From: Flavobacteriaceae bacterium
Lineage (GTDB): Bacteria > Bacteroidota > Bacteroidia > Flavobacteriales > Flavobacteriaceae
DNA: 64,000 nt
Direction: 5' to 3'
Assembly (NCBI GenBank): GCA_031277535.1
Contig: JAITMD010000008.1
Span: forward strand, 1-64,000
Under the pieces are notes generated by a model. The model had not been told where the DNA came from. It saw only the letters and a list, made by a program, of their open reading frames with translations, and made no database searches. Of this stretch, positions 43,501 through 51,274 are shown piece by piece. Positions within the stretch are counted from its first letter, which is position 1; each line of letters opens with the position of its first letter. The translations under genes and the position numbers were made by a program.

Positions 43501-44300
43501 CTCATTGCCTCTTGCATCTCTCCTGTAAGAGCAACCTGATAACGGACTTTTATAGTATAAAATCTATTAATATAAGGTGTACCATCAGGGTTCTTTTTAT
43601 AAGGATCCGCAATATTTAAAGGCTTCATTTCTATTTGGACTCTCCTATAATAATTATAACTATCAGGTCGGGTCTGACTCGTATAATAATTGTCTATAGG
43701 GACATTTAAAGGCATTATAACATGCTTCAAATAGGAAGCTGTGGAATACACGTCATTAACTATTTTCCCTCTAATTGATATATTTTGAGAGAAATTTGTT
43801 CCCTTAGGTTTATTATTAGCTGACCCAACAAAATTTCCAAACTCATCTAATCCAACAGCTATGTATCCACCTGTCACTCCAGTTAGTTTATTTCCGGGTC
43901 CATAACCTAAAGAACCACCATAATTACCTAATTTAAAATTGCTTGCATTATACTTCGCATCAAATAGAAACACAGAAATTCCATCACCACCACTACTAAT
44001 TATTCCATTCTTTCTACGCCAAGTTTTATACTCAAAATCAATTAGAATCCCCCTATTTGAAGGAAAGCTCTCATCTATAATAGCGTATCCTTTTTGTTTC
44101 ATCTCATCAGAAGTTAGTCTCAACCAACCACTACCGACAGGATCAATTCTATTATTACCAGTTAATACAGCGTTATCACCAAGTTTTACTTTGCTATTTA
44201 CCACATTGTGCATAAAGCCTTCTTGTATGTTAAACTGTGCATATCCAGAAGAGATACTAAACAAGAACAACAAATAATATATAACTACCTTCCTTACCAT
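40572..44300 (-). CDS. large secreted multidomain surface protein (lectin/Ig-like)
   Basis: 1242 aa. Signal peptide (ISSGYAQ, about 21 residues); an L-type lectin-like domain (about 22-310: SGWLRLTSDE, GGDGISVFLFD, GYIAVGLDEFGNF); a DUF11-like segment (about 311-450, SKSVDKIEAKKGDQLTYTI); two Ig-like domains (about 460-640, VTVLCQGEEAIL, RWFKDGALL); two similar domains of about 160 residues (about 634-790 and 800-970, with NAIDGRPDTYSTIT and NAVDNDPDSYTVIS); and further Ig-like domains to the end. No sorting domain at the C-terminus. First gene of the locus; probably glycan or surface binding. Confidence 0.8.
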   Translation of the reverse strand: MVRKVVIYYLLFLFSISSGYAQFNIQEGFMHNVVNSKVKLGDNAVLTGNNRIDPVGSGWLRLTSDEMKQKGYAIIDESFPSNRGILIDFEYKTWRRKNGIISSGGDGISVFLFDAKYNASNFKLGNYGGSLGYGPGNKLTGVTGGYIAVGLDEFGNFVGSANNKPKGTNFSQNISIRGKIVNDVYSTASYLKHVIMPLNVPIDNYYTSQTRPDSYNYYRRVQIEMKPLNIADPYKKNPDGTPYINRFYTIKVRYQVALTGEMQEAMSYTYSELPYENLKIGFAASTGDAVNIHEIRNLNVTTPEGLVISKSVDKIEAKKGDQLTYTIDISNHSSDLYKDFLLNDYLVAIKEFFRVDEVSFDNRGKSLNTLTPPSDVKSIFNAKNIVNWKVALDKYSSSRITIKGTVIGYPGQGVLSNEAFLDVSNLKLSYVDPTKTHSIAQTTITGKPHPKPSISSDVTVLCQGEEAILTAKKPLTAIGDVESYRWFKDGALLKIKDINGEGNNDRIIEDLLPVESIRVTEPGEYSVVYVINGVSSEESAKIRITVDPIPKLMLKNANDALNYTLSVGDSFVLPLMVTANTADKIRWYGPKGVEILDRTIPQTFNKPGVYNYTVIAENAKGCSDIRTVQVNVFNNESCPPTYDRYWATEYTAWYSAITGGVSNKNNAIDGRPDTYSTITVGLGLLGLGTTWQNIYFKEDQPAGTPVTVKLGKEYSGLVALGGLTVVGLDKDGNKIGTLQGVDGGLVDLLAADNVLEYTFVPSNKKGPQKYRGVQVVLGSTLGVAQNAKVYGAYVKKEVEHPICEPVLPNVNPNVLDVLHGVEDIGLGVASATASVSDAWNAVDNDPDSYTVISRGVAVANMASLTVVFKQTAMPGDELHITAENKNPGVLSLELIKGFKIQRYLGDKKVGEPLTESNGALRLRLLGIGGRNRYRIIVAPSLEPYDRVKISYGSVVGVLGDFTHIYNVDLVPTVDVGMKTEVDAYGYELDQVLQLCEGEPLRITPQHNHCTVYEVYTSEKGTTRLPALDDLYAIDLSKHYKAGDEFTVYVQAVRSGCSIGARTPIRIKINKQPTIDKVTVVDAMNKETVVGGEIKIKGGSPLKLVPTTTGEIQLYQWEYLFDTEQEWKVLPFMTIDNPEVVVRQTIVARDNKGNVMFDNQGNLVIKQQGGTFITKPGTGIATVNFPKDGKVNGENWLNKKGKIRLTITSLTGCSTSVIYDLNLLKGYRSGIYSNPMLPSKRTK

Positions 44301-44821
44301 ATAAACATCAACTTTTTAATCAGCCTTTTTTAATAAAAGACATTACATACTTAAAAAGTATTTTTATTGAAATAGAGTAGATAAATAATCTTTACTTTTT
44401 AGTGTGAAGACAACTAACTATCCACTCCAAACTGTATCATCACTTAAACATAGTATAGCTTCCATACAATAGGTAATTAGTACTATAAACTTTAAACAAC
44501 ACAGTTATTATCAGCCTAACTCTCTTGTGATTAATAAAATAAATCATTAACAAACATTTAAGTAATTAGCACATAAATATTTTACAGTTTTACAAAAAAC
44601 ACTCTTTTTTAAAATCACTTATACTTAAAACAAAGATTATACCATATCTTAATTAATAGATAAAAAAAACATTATTTTTTTGTAAAAACACCACAAACAA
44701 ACTGTAGAAAACACCGTAAAACAGGTAGTTATTTCGAATCAAGTTGTTATTTATCAAACAGATAACATCAACACTTACTTTAATTTCTTCCACTCAACTC
44801 ATCAGTATCCTTAATAATTGC
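44301..44821. other. 520-bp divergent intergenic region, very AT-rich
   Basis: It lies between the surface locus (-) and the enoyl-CoA hydratase gene (+). I found no exact TAnnTTTG for the - direction, so the locus may use another sigma factor or an activator. No gene, RNA or strong hairpin recognised. Confidence 0.55.
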
Positions 44822-44829
44822 TATTTTTG
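44822..44829 (+). promoter_or_regulatory. -7 element of the enoyl-CoA hydratase gene
   Basis: TATTTTTG, 17 nt before the ATG at 44847. Confidence 0.6.
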
Positions 44830-44846
44830 AAAAAACTTAAACAATT

Positions 44847-45605
44847 ATGAACACAGCCTATATTACCTCTACAATAGAACAAAAAGTAGCAACTATTACT
44901 TTTTATAATCCTAATAGCAATTCTTTTCCAAGTACTCAATTACAAGAACTTACTTCTGTAATTAATCAACTAAGTACAAATGATACCATTACTACAATTG
45001 TCTTACAGAGTGAAGGAGAGAAAGCATTCTGTGCAGGAGCATCGTTTGACGAGTTATTATCTATAAAAGATACAGAGTCTGGTAAAGCGTTCTTTTCAGG
45101 ATTTGCCTCTGTTATTAATGCTATGCGCAAGAGTTCTAAAATATTTATTGGTAGAGTACAAGGTAAAACTGTAGGTGGAGGAGTAGGATTGGCTGCTGCT
45201 TGTGATTACTGTTTTGCAACTGTTGATGCCTCTATCAAATTGTCTGAATTAGCTATTGGGATTGGGCCTTTTGTTATAGAACCTGCTGTATCTCGAAAAA
45301 TAGGAAAAACAGCTGTAGCAGAAATGTCATTAGCTGCACATGAATGGAAAACTGCTACTTGGGCACAAGAACATGGATTATATGCTGAAGTATATGATTC
45401 TATAGAACGCATGGATATAGAAGTAAAAGACTTTAGTACAAGAATAAGTCAATACAATCCAGAAGCACTACATGAAATTAAAAAAGTATTGTGGGAAGGC
45501 ACAGAAAACTGGGATACCCTATTAGTAGAACGTGCTGAAATATCAGGTCGATTAGTCCTTTCTGATTTTACAGTACAAGCCTTAGAACAATTCAAGAAAA
45601 AATAA
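44847..45605 (+). CDS. enoyl-CoA hydratase/isomerase family protein
   Basis: 252 aa, crotonase fold. Oxyanion-hole segments AFCAGASFDELL (residues about 60-71) and GKTVGGGVGLAAACDY (about 107-122). The second catalytic Glu position around the KLSELAIGIGP segment carries Glu and Gly as in phenylacetate-pathway-type hydratases/isomerases. A methylglutaconyl-CoA hydratase or general beta-oxidation role is possible; not resolved. Single gene with a terminator. Confidence 0.88.
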   Translation: MNTAYITSTIEQKVATITFYNPNSNSFPSTQLQELTSVINQLSTNDTITTIVLQSEGEKAFCAGASFDELLSIKDTESGKAFFSGFASVINAMRKSSKIFIGRVQGKTVGGGVGLAAACDYCFATVDASIKLSELAIGIGPFVIEPAVSRKIGKTAVAEMSLAAHEWKTATWAQEHGLYAEVYDSIERMDIEVKDFSTRISQYNPEALHEIKKVLWEGTENWDTLLVERAEISGRLVLSDFTVQALEQFKKK

Positions 45606-45613
45606 TTACTTCC

Positions 45614-45647
45614 AAAAAGCTTAGTCAATCAAGACTAAGCTTTTTTT
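45614..45647 (+). terminator. terminator of the enoyl-CoA hydratase gene
   Basis: AAAAAGCTTAGTC / GACTAAGCTTTTT with loop AATCAA, then more T. Confidence 0.9.
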
Positions 45648-45683
45648 ATTTTAAAAACACAGCTCCCTATTCATAATTTTAAT

Positions 45684-45691
45684 TATTTTTG
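45684..45691 (+). promoter_or_regulatory. -7 element of the barrel protein gene
   Basis: TATTTTTG, 28 nt before the GTG at 45720. Confidence 0.6.
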
Positions 45692-45719
45692 CATAAAATT
45701 TAACATAAAAACATTAGCT

Positions 45720-46520
45720 GTGAGACAAAAATACATCATCCTATTATCAATACTAACAATTGGGTTCTACACAAGTGGACAAGCACAAGAACAGAAAGAT
45801 AAAAAAGAGACCAAAACAGCTCATTATGATTCTGGCTTATTAAGTCATGTAAACGTTGCTTTGGGAGTATCAACTATGGGCGTTAATATAGAAGCAGCCA
45901 CTCCCATTACTAAAAATTTAAAATTGAGAGCTGGTATAGATTTCTTTAGTTATAAATCTAAACAGTATGATTTTGATATTGATGATCAGGCTGGTACATT
46001 AAAAGAAGCTTTTGGTTACACACCTACCTATGAAGTAAAAGGAGAGTTCAAAGGAGTACATGGCCATGCCTTAGTAGACTTTTATCCTTTCAAAAAAGGT
46101 ATCTTTCACGTTACTGCAGGTATATACATGGGGAATAATAAATTAACTGCTAATGGGTTGTTGACTGATGGAAATGGAAATGTAGTGAAATTAAGACCTG
46201 GACATGAATGGCCAGTAATAGAATTTGATGGACACGTATTAGACACAAATGGTGGTGTGTTAGACGCTGAACTAACTTTAGGAAATGTAGTAAAACCGTA
46301 TTTTGGTATAGGTATTGGACGAACTGTATCTAAACGAAGAATTGGTTTCAACTTTGACTTAGGCGTACTGTATCAAGGAAACTATACCTTAAAACAGAAC
46401 AACCAAGTACTTGCTACAACAAGAGATGTTAATGCACAGGTTGATGGTGCTGAAGATGTAACAAAATGGCTAAAATTGTGGCCACAAATAAACTTCCAAA
46501 TACACTACCGTTTATTCTAA
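45720..46520 (+). CDS. outer membrane beta-barrel protein
   Basis: 266 aa. Signal peptide (ILTIGFYTSGQAQ), then alternating strands typical of a small barrel: VNVALGVSTMGVNIEAATPI, LKLRAGIDFFSY, HALVDFYPF, FHVTAGIYMG, KPYFGIGIGRTV, FNFDLGVLYQG, ending FQIHYRLF with the C-terminal Phe. The start is GTG (45720-45722); there is no in-frame ATG before the signal peptide. Function unknown. Single gene with its own terminator. Confidence 0.8.
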   Translation: MRQKYIILLSILTIGFYTSGQAQEQKDKKETKTAHYDSGLLSHVNVALGVSTMGVNIEAATPITKNLKLRAGIDFFSYKSKQYDFDIDDQAGTLKEAFGYTPTYEVKGEFKGVHGHALVDFYPFKKGIFHVTAGIYMGNNKLTANGLLTDGNGNVVKLRPGHEWPVIEFDGHVLDTNGGVLDAELTLGNVVKPYFGIGIGRTVSKRRIGFNFDLGVLYQGNYTLKQNNQVLATTRDVNAQVDGAEDVTKWLKLWPQINFQIHYRLF

Positions 46521-46543
46521 AATATAGATAAAGTATATAAAGG

Positions 46544-46574
46544 TCCCTTAATTTTCAATTAAGGGATTTTTATT
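46544..46574 (+). terminator. terminator of the barrel protein gene
   Basis: A perfect 10-bp stem TCCCTTAATT (46544-46553), loop TTC, AATTAAGGGA (46557-46566), then TTTTT. Confidence 0.9.
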
Positions 46575-46579
46575 TTATG

Positions 46580-46587
46580 TACCTTTG
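46580..46587 (+). promoter_or_regulatory. -7 element of queD-lpxH
   Basis: TACCTTTG, 15 nt before the ATG at 46603 and just after the preceding terminator. Confidence 0.6.
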
Positions 46588-46602
46588 GCAAAATTTTTAG
46601 TT

Positions 46603-47055
46603 ATGTCTAAGATTAGAATCACAAAACAATTTACTTTCGAAACAGGTCACGCTTTATATGGATACGATGGAAAATGTCGTAACGTACATGGTCATAGTTA
46701 TAAGCTTGGGGTTACTGTAATTGGTACACCTATCACAGATAATACTAATGTGAAGTTTGGAATGGTAATTGACTTTGGAGACTTAAAAAAGATCGTAAAA
46801 GAAGAAGTAGTTGATGTATTTGATCACGCAACTGTTTTTAATAGAAATACGCCTCACATAGAGTTAGCAAAAGAATTACAAGAAAGAGGACATCACGTTA
46901 TTTTGGTTGACTATCAACCTACCAGTGAGAATATGGTTATCGATTTTGCAGAAAAGATTAGAATGCGCTTACCAGAAGGATTAGAACTCTATTCTTTAAG
47001 ATTACAAGAAACAGACTCTTCTTACGCAGAATGGTACCAATCAGATAATTTATAA
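46603..47055 (+). CDS. queD: 6-carboxy-tetrahydropterin synthase (6-pyruvoyl tetrahydropterin synthase family)
   Basis: 150 aa from MSKIRITKQF. Zinc ligands His16 in FETGHALYG and His29/His31 in NVHGHSYK; the catalytic Cys25 in GKCRNVHGH; C-terminal Glu in LRLQETDSSYAEW. It converts dihydroneopterin triphosphate to 6-carboxy-tetrahydropterin on the way to queuosine and other 7-deazapurines. The start is set by the promoter, which overlaps the six extra codons upstream. The lpxH start is 4 nt after the stop. Confidence 0.92.
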   Translation: MSKIRITKQFTFETGHALYGYDGKCRNVHGHSYKLGVTVIGTPITDNTNVKFGMVIDFGDLKKIVKEEVVDVFDHATVFNRNTPHIELAKELQERGHHVILVDYQPTSENMVIDFAEKIRMRLPEGLELYSLRLQETDSSYAEWYQSDNL

Positions 47056-47059
47056 GCCA

Positions 47060-47833
47060 TTGGAGACAATTACAATCAATACCGACAAAAAAATATACTT
47101 TACTTCAGACCATCATTTTGGAGCTCCTACACGAGAGAAAAGCTTTCCTCGTGAAGCCCTATTTTTAGAATGGTTGAAGGAAAAGGAAGAAGATATGGGA
47201 GTCTTGTTTGTATTAGGTGATTTATTTGACTTTTGGTTTGAATACAAAACAGTGGTTCCTAAAGGCTTTGTCCGTATATTGGGCAAACTTGCAGAATTAA
47301 GAGACAAGGGCATTCCTATCTATTTTTTTGTAGGTAATCACGATTTATGGATGAATGACTATTTCCAAACTGAATTAAATATTCCTGTTTATCATCAACC
47401 TGTACTATTTAATATCAATGGCAAATCATTCTTTATTGGACATGGGGATGGTTTAGGTCCAGGAGATAAAGGATACAAACGCATGAAGAAAGTGTTTACT
47501 AATCCTTTTTCTAAATGGTTATTCCGATGGTTACATCCAGATATTGGTGTTCGTTTAGCCACTTATATGTCTGTTAAAAACAAACTTATCTCTGGTGTTG
47601 AAGACACTAAGTTCTTAGGTGAAGATAATGAATGGTTAGTTTTATATGCAAAACGAAAGCTCGAAACACAACACTATGATTACTTTGTGTTTGGTCATCG
47701 ACATCTGCCAATGATTATAAACCTGCCAAACAATTCAAAATATATAAATTTAGGAGATTGGATCAATTACTATACTTATGGCGTTTTTGATCAGACTTTC
47801 GAACTATTAGAATACAAAAAGAGCTCAAGTTAA
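47060..47833 (+). CDS. lpxH: UDP-2,3-diacylglucosamine diphosphatase
   Basis: 257 aa. Calcineurin-like metal-binding motifs: TSDHHFGAP (Asp17, His19), LGDLFDFWFEY, GNHDLWM, HGDGLGPGD, and FGHRHLP. It cleaves UDP-diacylglucosamine to lipid X in lipid A synthesis at the inner membrane. The start is TTG at 47060-47062: the frame closes at 47045-47047 upstream and has no ATG before the first metal motif. Its stop codon lies in the loop of the terminator hairpin. Confidence 0.93.
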   Translation: METITINTDKKIYFTSDHHFGAPTREKSFPREALFLEWLKEKEEDMGVLFVLGDLFDFWFEYKTVVPKGFVRILGKLAELRDKGIPIYFFVGNHDLWMNDYFQTELNIPVYHQPVLFNINGKSFFIGHGDGLGPGDKGYKRMKKVFTNPFSKWLFRWLHPDIGVRLATYMSVKNKLISGVEDTKFLGEDNEWLVLYAKRKLETQHYDYFVFGHRHLPMIINLPNNSKYINLGDWINYYTYGVFDQTFELLEYKKSSS

Positions 47834-47847
47834 CTTGAGCTCTTTTT
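47816..47847. terminator. bidirectional terminator between lpxH and the HTTM gene
   Basis: A perfect 14-bp stem AAAAAGAGCTCAAG / CTTGAGCTCTTTTT with loop TTAA; flanked by A and T runs so it can serve both strands. It contains the lpxH stop. Confidence 0.9.
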
Positions 47848-47850
47848 GTA

Positions 47851-49179
47851 TTAAAACGGTCTCTCTAAGATCCATTCACAATGTTTAAAGTAATCCCACT
47901 TAATAGCTCCTAAATCTACTTTAGGATCAACAAATTGAGAGAACTCTCTTCCATTTATAGAGATATAACTTTCGGCATAAACTGATACATCTATCCCTCT
48001 TGATGCAAAATCACTCTTAATAACTTGTGCCATCTGCCAAATCATATCTGGTGATGTTAATCGATTCAACTGTTTTCTACTCAAAACTTCATCTAAAGGA
48101 TAACTATGTTGCTCTTTCGTTTTTTTATCCACTATAATATAATCAATATATCCACTTCTTGAACGCAACATCATACGCCAGCTCAAACGATGCCCCTCCT
48201 CTGTCCACAATACATCTCCTTTAATAAAATAATGTCTCAAAGGCAGTATCAGTTGTACAAACATAAATAGCATTAAAAAAACAACACTCGCTTGACTTAA
48301 TTTAAAGACTGTACTTCTATCATTTACAGTTTCATCATCTACTACTTCTACTTTAGGTTTTCGTTTAAAAAAGCGTGCTCTAATTTGCTCTGGCGAATAA
48401 AAGAATACAGCAAAGCACAAGGCAAAATAAGGGAAGATACCTATTTGTAGTGTAAACGAATTAAATAGATGAAAAACTAAAGAAGCTATTACGCCTAAGG
48501 TGCGCGTTCTTTTAAAGAATAATAAAAAAATAACTAAACCGTCGAATACAATACCTAAATATGAAATGGCTATACTAAATACTTTACCACTAAACAGCTC
48601 TTGTAAAACAGTAGGAATATTGGCATTTGCATACATTATACTAACAAATGTTCCATCCAACCAATCAGGATACAGTTTAGCCAATGTACCATACAGATAC
48701 AATAAACTCACCTGAAAGATAAATATCCAAGAGTAATATTGAGGCATTACATTTTCTTCTTTCACTCTACCACTACGCACATCAAGAGAGGCATACCTAT
48801 TAGCAGGTAAAAAGCACATGTAAATACATATAATCAACAACATATAGTAGTGATTATTATAAGATGTTTTCTGCATAAAATAGGCACCCGCCCACAGGAT
48901 AGTATATACTAAAATACTCAGGCGATATCGGTAACCAAGCATTACACCTACACCTGCAAGCCCCATAAGAGCAAAGTACACATACATTTGTGGCCCTACC
49001 AACAACTGCAAAAAGTCCATATGTATATGAGAAAAAGTCATCTTGACATCTACCATATTCTCACGAACCCAACCAGTCAATAAAGCACCAAAAGCTTCAC
49101 AGGCAAGTAGGAAGCCTAATAAGATTCTAAATAAAACTAAAGGGGAATTATCAATATATTGTAATGCTTTGCTCTTCAT
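47851..49179 (-). CDS. HTTM domain membrane protein
   Basis: 442 aa from MKSKALQYIDNSPLVLFR. Several transmembrane helices; the HTTM signatures shared with vitamin K-dependent gamma-carboxylase are visible: YNNHYYMLLIICIYMCFLPANR, QYYSWIFIFQVSLLYLYGTLAKLYPDWL (with the conserved K), and VFHLFNSFTLQIGIFPY. The C-terminal 150 residues are soluble (GHRLSWRMMLRSRSGYIDYI). The bacterial function is unknown. The start at 49179 is preferred to one 11 codons upstream because it fits the family; it overlaps the end of ribF by 29 bp. Confidence 0.85.
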   Translation of the reverse strand: MKSKALQYIDNSPLVLFRILLGFLLACEAFGALLTGWVRENMVDVKMTFSHIHMDFLQLLVGPQMYVYFALMGLAGVGVMLGYRYRLSILVYTILWAGAYFMQKTSYNNHYYMLLIICIYMCFLPANRYASLDVRSGRVKEENVMPQYYSWIFIFQVSLLYLYGTLAKLYPDWLDGTFVSIMYANANIPTVLQELFSGKVFSIAISYLGIVFDGLVIFLLFFKRTRTLGVIASLVFHLFNSFTLQIGIFPYFALCFAVFFYSPEQIRARFFKRKPKVEVVDDETVNDRSTVFKLSQASVVFLMLFMFVQLILPLRHYFIKGDVLWTEEGHRLSWRMMLRSRSGYIDYIIVDKKTKEQHSYPLDEVLSRKQLNRLTSPDMIWQMAQVIKSDFASRGIDVSVYAESYISINGREFSQFVDPKVDLGAIKWDYFKHCEWILERPF

Positions 49180-50104
49180 AAGTGGTAAAAAAATTGCGAG
49201 TGCAACGTTCATCGTCTTTTAGTTGTTCTACCAACGCATCTAAACTCTCAAACTTAGCCTCATCTCTTATTCTATCCAAGATAACAATTTTTAACTGCTT
49301 ATCATACAAATCACCATCCCAATCTAAATAATTCACCTCAATCGTATAAGGATGCCCTTCAAAAGTTGGATTAACCCCCACACTCATCATTCCTTTTACC
49401 CATTCACCATCAATATAAGATTTAACGATGTATACTCCATATTTAGGAATCAACTTATATGTTTCAGATACAGAGATATTCGCTGTTGGGAAACCTAACT
49501 GTCTACCTAACTTTTTACCATGTACCACTACTCCAGAAAAATAGTACTCATACCCCAAATACTCATTTGCTAACGAAATAGCTCCTTCATCCAATGCAGT
49601 ACGTATTTTAGTAGAACTAATAGACACATGGTCTATTTCTTGTGCAGAAATCTCCTCTACCTCAAAGCCATATTGTTTTCCGAAACGCTCCAAATCTTTA
49701 AAATCAGCTGTACGATTCTTTCCAAAACGATGATCGTAACCTATAATAATCTTACTGATATTAAACTTCTCCACCAAAACCTCTTTCACAAATTCTTCAG
49801 CTGTTAATTGAGAGAACTCGTAGTCAAACTTTTGTACCACTAAATTATCTAAGTTCAAAGCTTCTAACAACTCTCTTTTCTCCTCTAATGTATTTAGCAA
49901 CTGAATACTATTGTCTTGTTTCAACACCATACGAGGATGAGGAAAGAAAGTCAGTACTAAACTTTCTGCTTCTGTGCGCTGGGCAGCATCAACAATTTTC
50001 TTAATTATCATTTGATGACCAATATGTACACCATCGAATGTACCCAAAGTTACCACCACTTTTTTATCGCTAACAAAATCGCTGATTGAAGAAAACGTTT
50101 TCAC
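49151..50104 (-). CDS. ribF: bifunctional riboflavin kinase/FAD synthetase
   Basis: 317 aa. N-terminal FMN adenylyltransferase (VVTLGTFDGVHIGHQ, then TFFPHPRMVL, IIGYDHRFGKNRTAD, ISSTKIRTALDEG) and C-terminal riboflavin kinase (GVVVHGKKLGRQLGFPTANI, then GVYIVKSYIDGEWVKGMMSVGVNPTFEG). Makes FMN and FAD. Followed by the HTTM gene with a 29-bp overlap. No FMN riboswitch is visible upstream. Confidence 0.95.
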   Translation of the reverse strand: MKTFSSISDFVSDKKVVVTLGTFDGVHIGHQMIIKKIVDAAQRTEAESLVLTFFPHPRMVLKQDNSIQLLNTLEEKRELLEALNLDNLVVQKFDYEFSQLTAEEFVKEVLVEKFNISKIIIGYDHRFGKNRTADFKDLERFGKQYGFEVEEISAQEIDHVSISSTKIRTALDEGAISLANEYLGYEYYFSGVVVHGKKLGRQLGFPTANISVSETYKLIPKYGVYIVKSYIDGEWVKGMMSVGVNPTFEGHPYTIEVNYLDWDGDLYDKQLKIVILDRIRDEAKFESLDALVEQLKDDERCTRNFFTTYEEQSITIY

Positions 50105-50315
50105 TGTTCTTATTATTACTCTTTAAACTATATTACTTTGTTTCAGTTTTTATTAACCAAAACATTAAGCTGTAAAAATACTTCATTTTTATAGAAGTAG
50201 AAGTATCTTTTCAATCAATAATAGCATCTTTAACATACAAATTACCACGCCTACTCCATATCCATCACTTCATACAATTAGAATAAATCAAGCCTTTAAC
50301 AAGGCTTATACGCAT
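50105..50315. other. intergenic region without a gene
   Basis: No gene recognised. A small inverted repeat AAGCCTT TAAC AAGGCTT (50290-50307) precedes the terminator. Confidence 0.6.
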
Positions 50316-50342
50316 AAAAAAAGCATCTACTAAGAGATGCTT
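50316..50342 (-). terminator. terminator of the YugP-like peptidase gene
   Basis: AAGCATCT (50321-50328) / AGATGCTT (50335-50342); on the - strand followed by TTTTTATG. Confidence 0.75.
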
Positions 50343-50415
50343 CTTTATTCTTACAATTTAAAAATATATTGAGTAATCATACATTCAATACTACCCTATT
50401 TTGGTCAACTCGATA

Positions 50416-51090
50416 CTATTCGCGTCTCCCCATATACAACATAACGTAATACAACAATGTTCCCAAAGAACTCAATGCTGCAACTACATAGGTACGAGCA
50501 GCCCATGAAAGAGCATCTTTTGCTCCAGCATACTCTTGTTGTGTTACCATATTTTTTGCTTGCAACCATTGCAAAGCTCTTTTACTTGCATCATACTCTA
50601 CTGGTAGAGTTACAAAAGAAAAGATTGTTGTACACGCAAACAAAACAATACCTATTAACAACAACTGTGGGAATGTATTTAACATAAACACTCCACCAAT
50701 CAAAATCCAAGGTACCACATTAGATGCGATACTTACGATAGGTACAAGTTTAGAACGCATAGTCAACCATTCATAGGCTTGTGCATGCTGTACAGCATGT
50801 CCAACTTCGTGTGCAGCAACTGCAGCTGCAGCAGCGTTGCGCTCATTATATACAGCTTCACTTAAATTTACTGTTTTATCTTGCGGATTATAGTGATCCG
50901 TTAATCTACCTGGTGTAGAAATAACTCTAACATCATGTATCCCATGGTCAAACAACATCTTTTGTGCAATCTCAGCACCACTCATTCCATTTTGTAGATG
51001 AAGCTTTGAATAAGTCTCAAACTTACTTTGTAATCGATGCCCAACAAACCAACTTGCTGCCATCATCGCTATCATAAAAATCCAAATCAT
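50416..51090 (-). CDS. zinc metallopeptidase, YugP family
   Basis: 224 aa. N-terminal membrane helix (MIWIFMIAMMAASWFVG), zinc motif AAHEVGHAVQHA with HExxH, preceded by NLSEAVYNERNAAAA, and further membrane helices (IVSIASNVVPWILIG, LLLIGIVLFACTTIFSF). The family is PF04298 (YugP). Substrate unknown. Single gene. A perfect small inverted repeat TTTGCTA ATA TAGCAAA lies upstream (about 51113-51129). Confidence 0.9.
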   Translation of the reverse strand: MIWIFMIAMMAASWFVGHRLQSKFETYSKLHLQNGMSGAEIAQKMLFDHGIHDVRVISTPGRLTDHYNPQDKTVNLSEAVYNERNAAAAAVAAHEVGHAVQHAQAYEWLTMRSKLVPIVSIASNVVPWILIGGVFMLNTFPQLLLIGIVLFACTTIFSFVTLPVEYDASKRALQWLQAKNMVTQQEYAGAKDALSWAARTYVVAALSSLGTLLYYVMLYMGRRE

Positions 51091-51224
51091 AGTTAATTCT
51101 TAATAACTTACTTTGCTAATATAGCAAAACGCGAGCCAAATAAAAAACAAAGACAGCTTGTCACCTTCATTTATTGCGATTTTTAATAAAAAATTAATAT
51201 GAAAGCCATAAAATCTACACTCAT

Positions 51225-51256
51225 AAAAAAAGGATTGCCTTTCGACAATCCTTTTT
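51225..51256 (-). terminator. terminator of the rimP-nusA-infB operon
   Basis: AAAAAGGATTG (51226-51236) / CAATCCTTTTT (51246-51256) with a 9-nt loop, just after infB; T-rich on the - strand. Confidence 0.85.
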
Positions 51257-51274
51257 TACCTATTCTATTATTTC

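Noticed and set aside
44301..44846. tRNA or other structured RNA in the gap
   Set aside because: No cloverleaf, no TTCRA-like loop and no GC-rich stems; the region is plain AT-rich DNA.
50105..50315. FMN riboswitch upstream of ribF
   Set aside because: No conserved RFN sequence blocks were seen here, nor in the 58 bp between ribE and pdxA.
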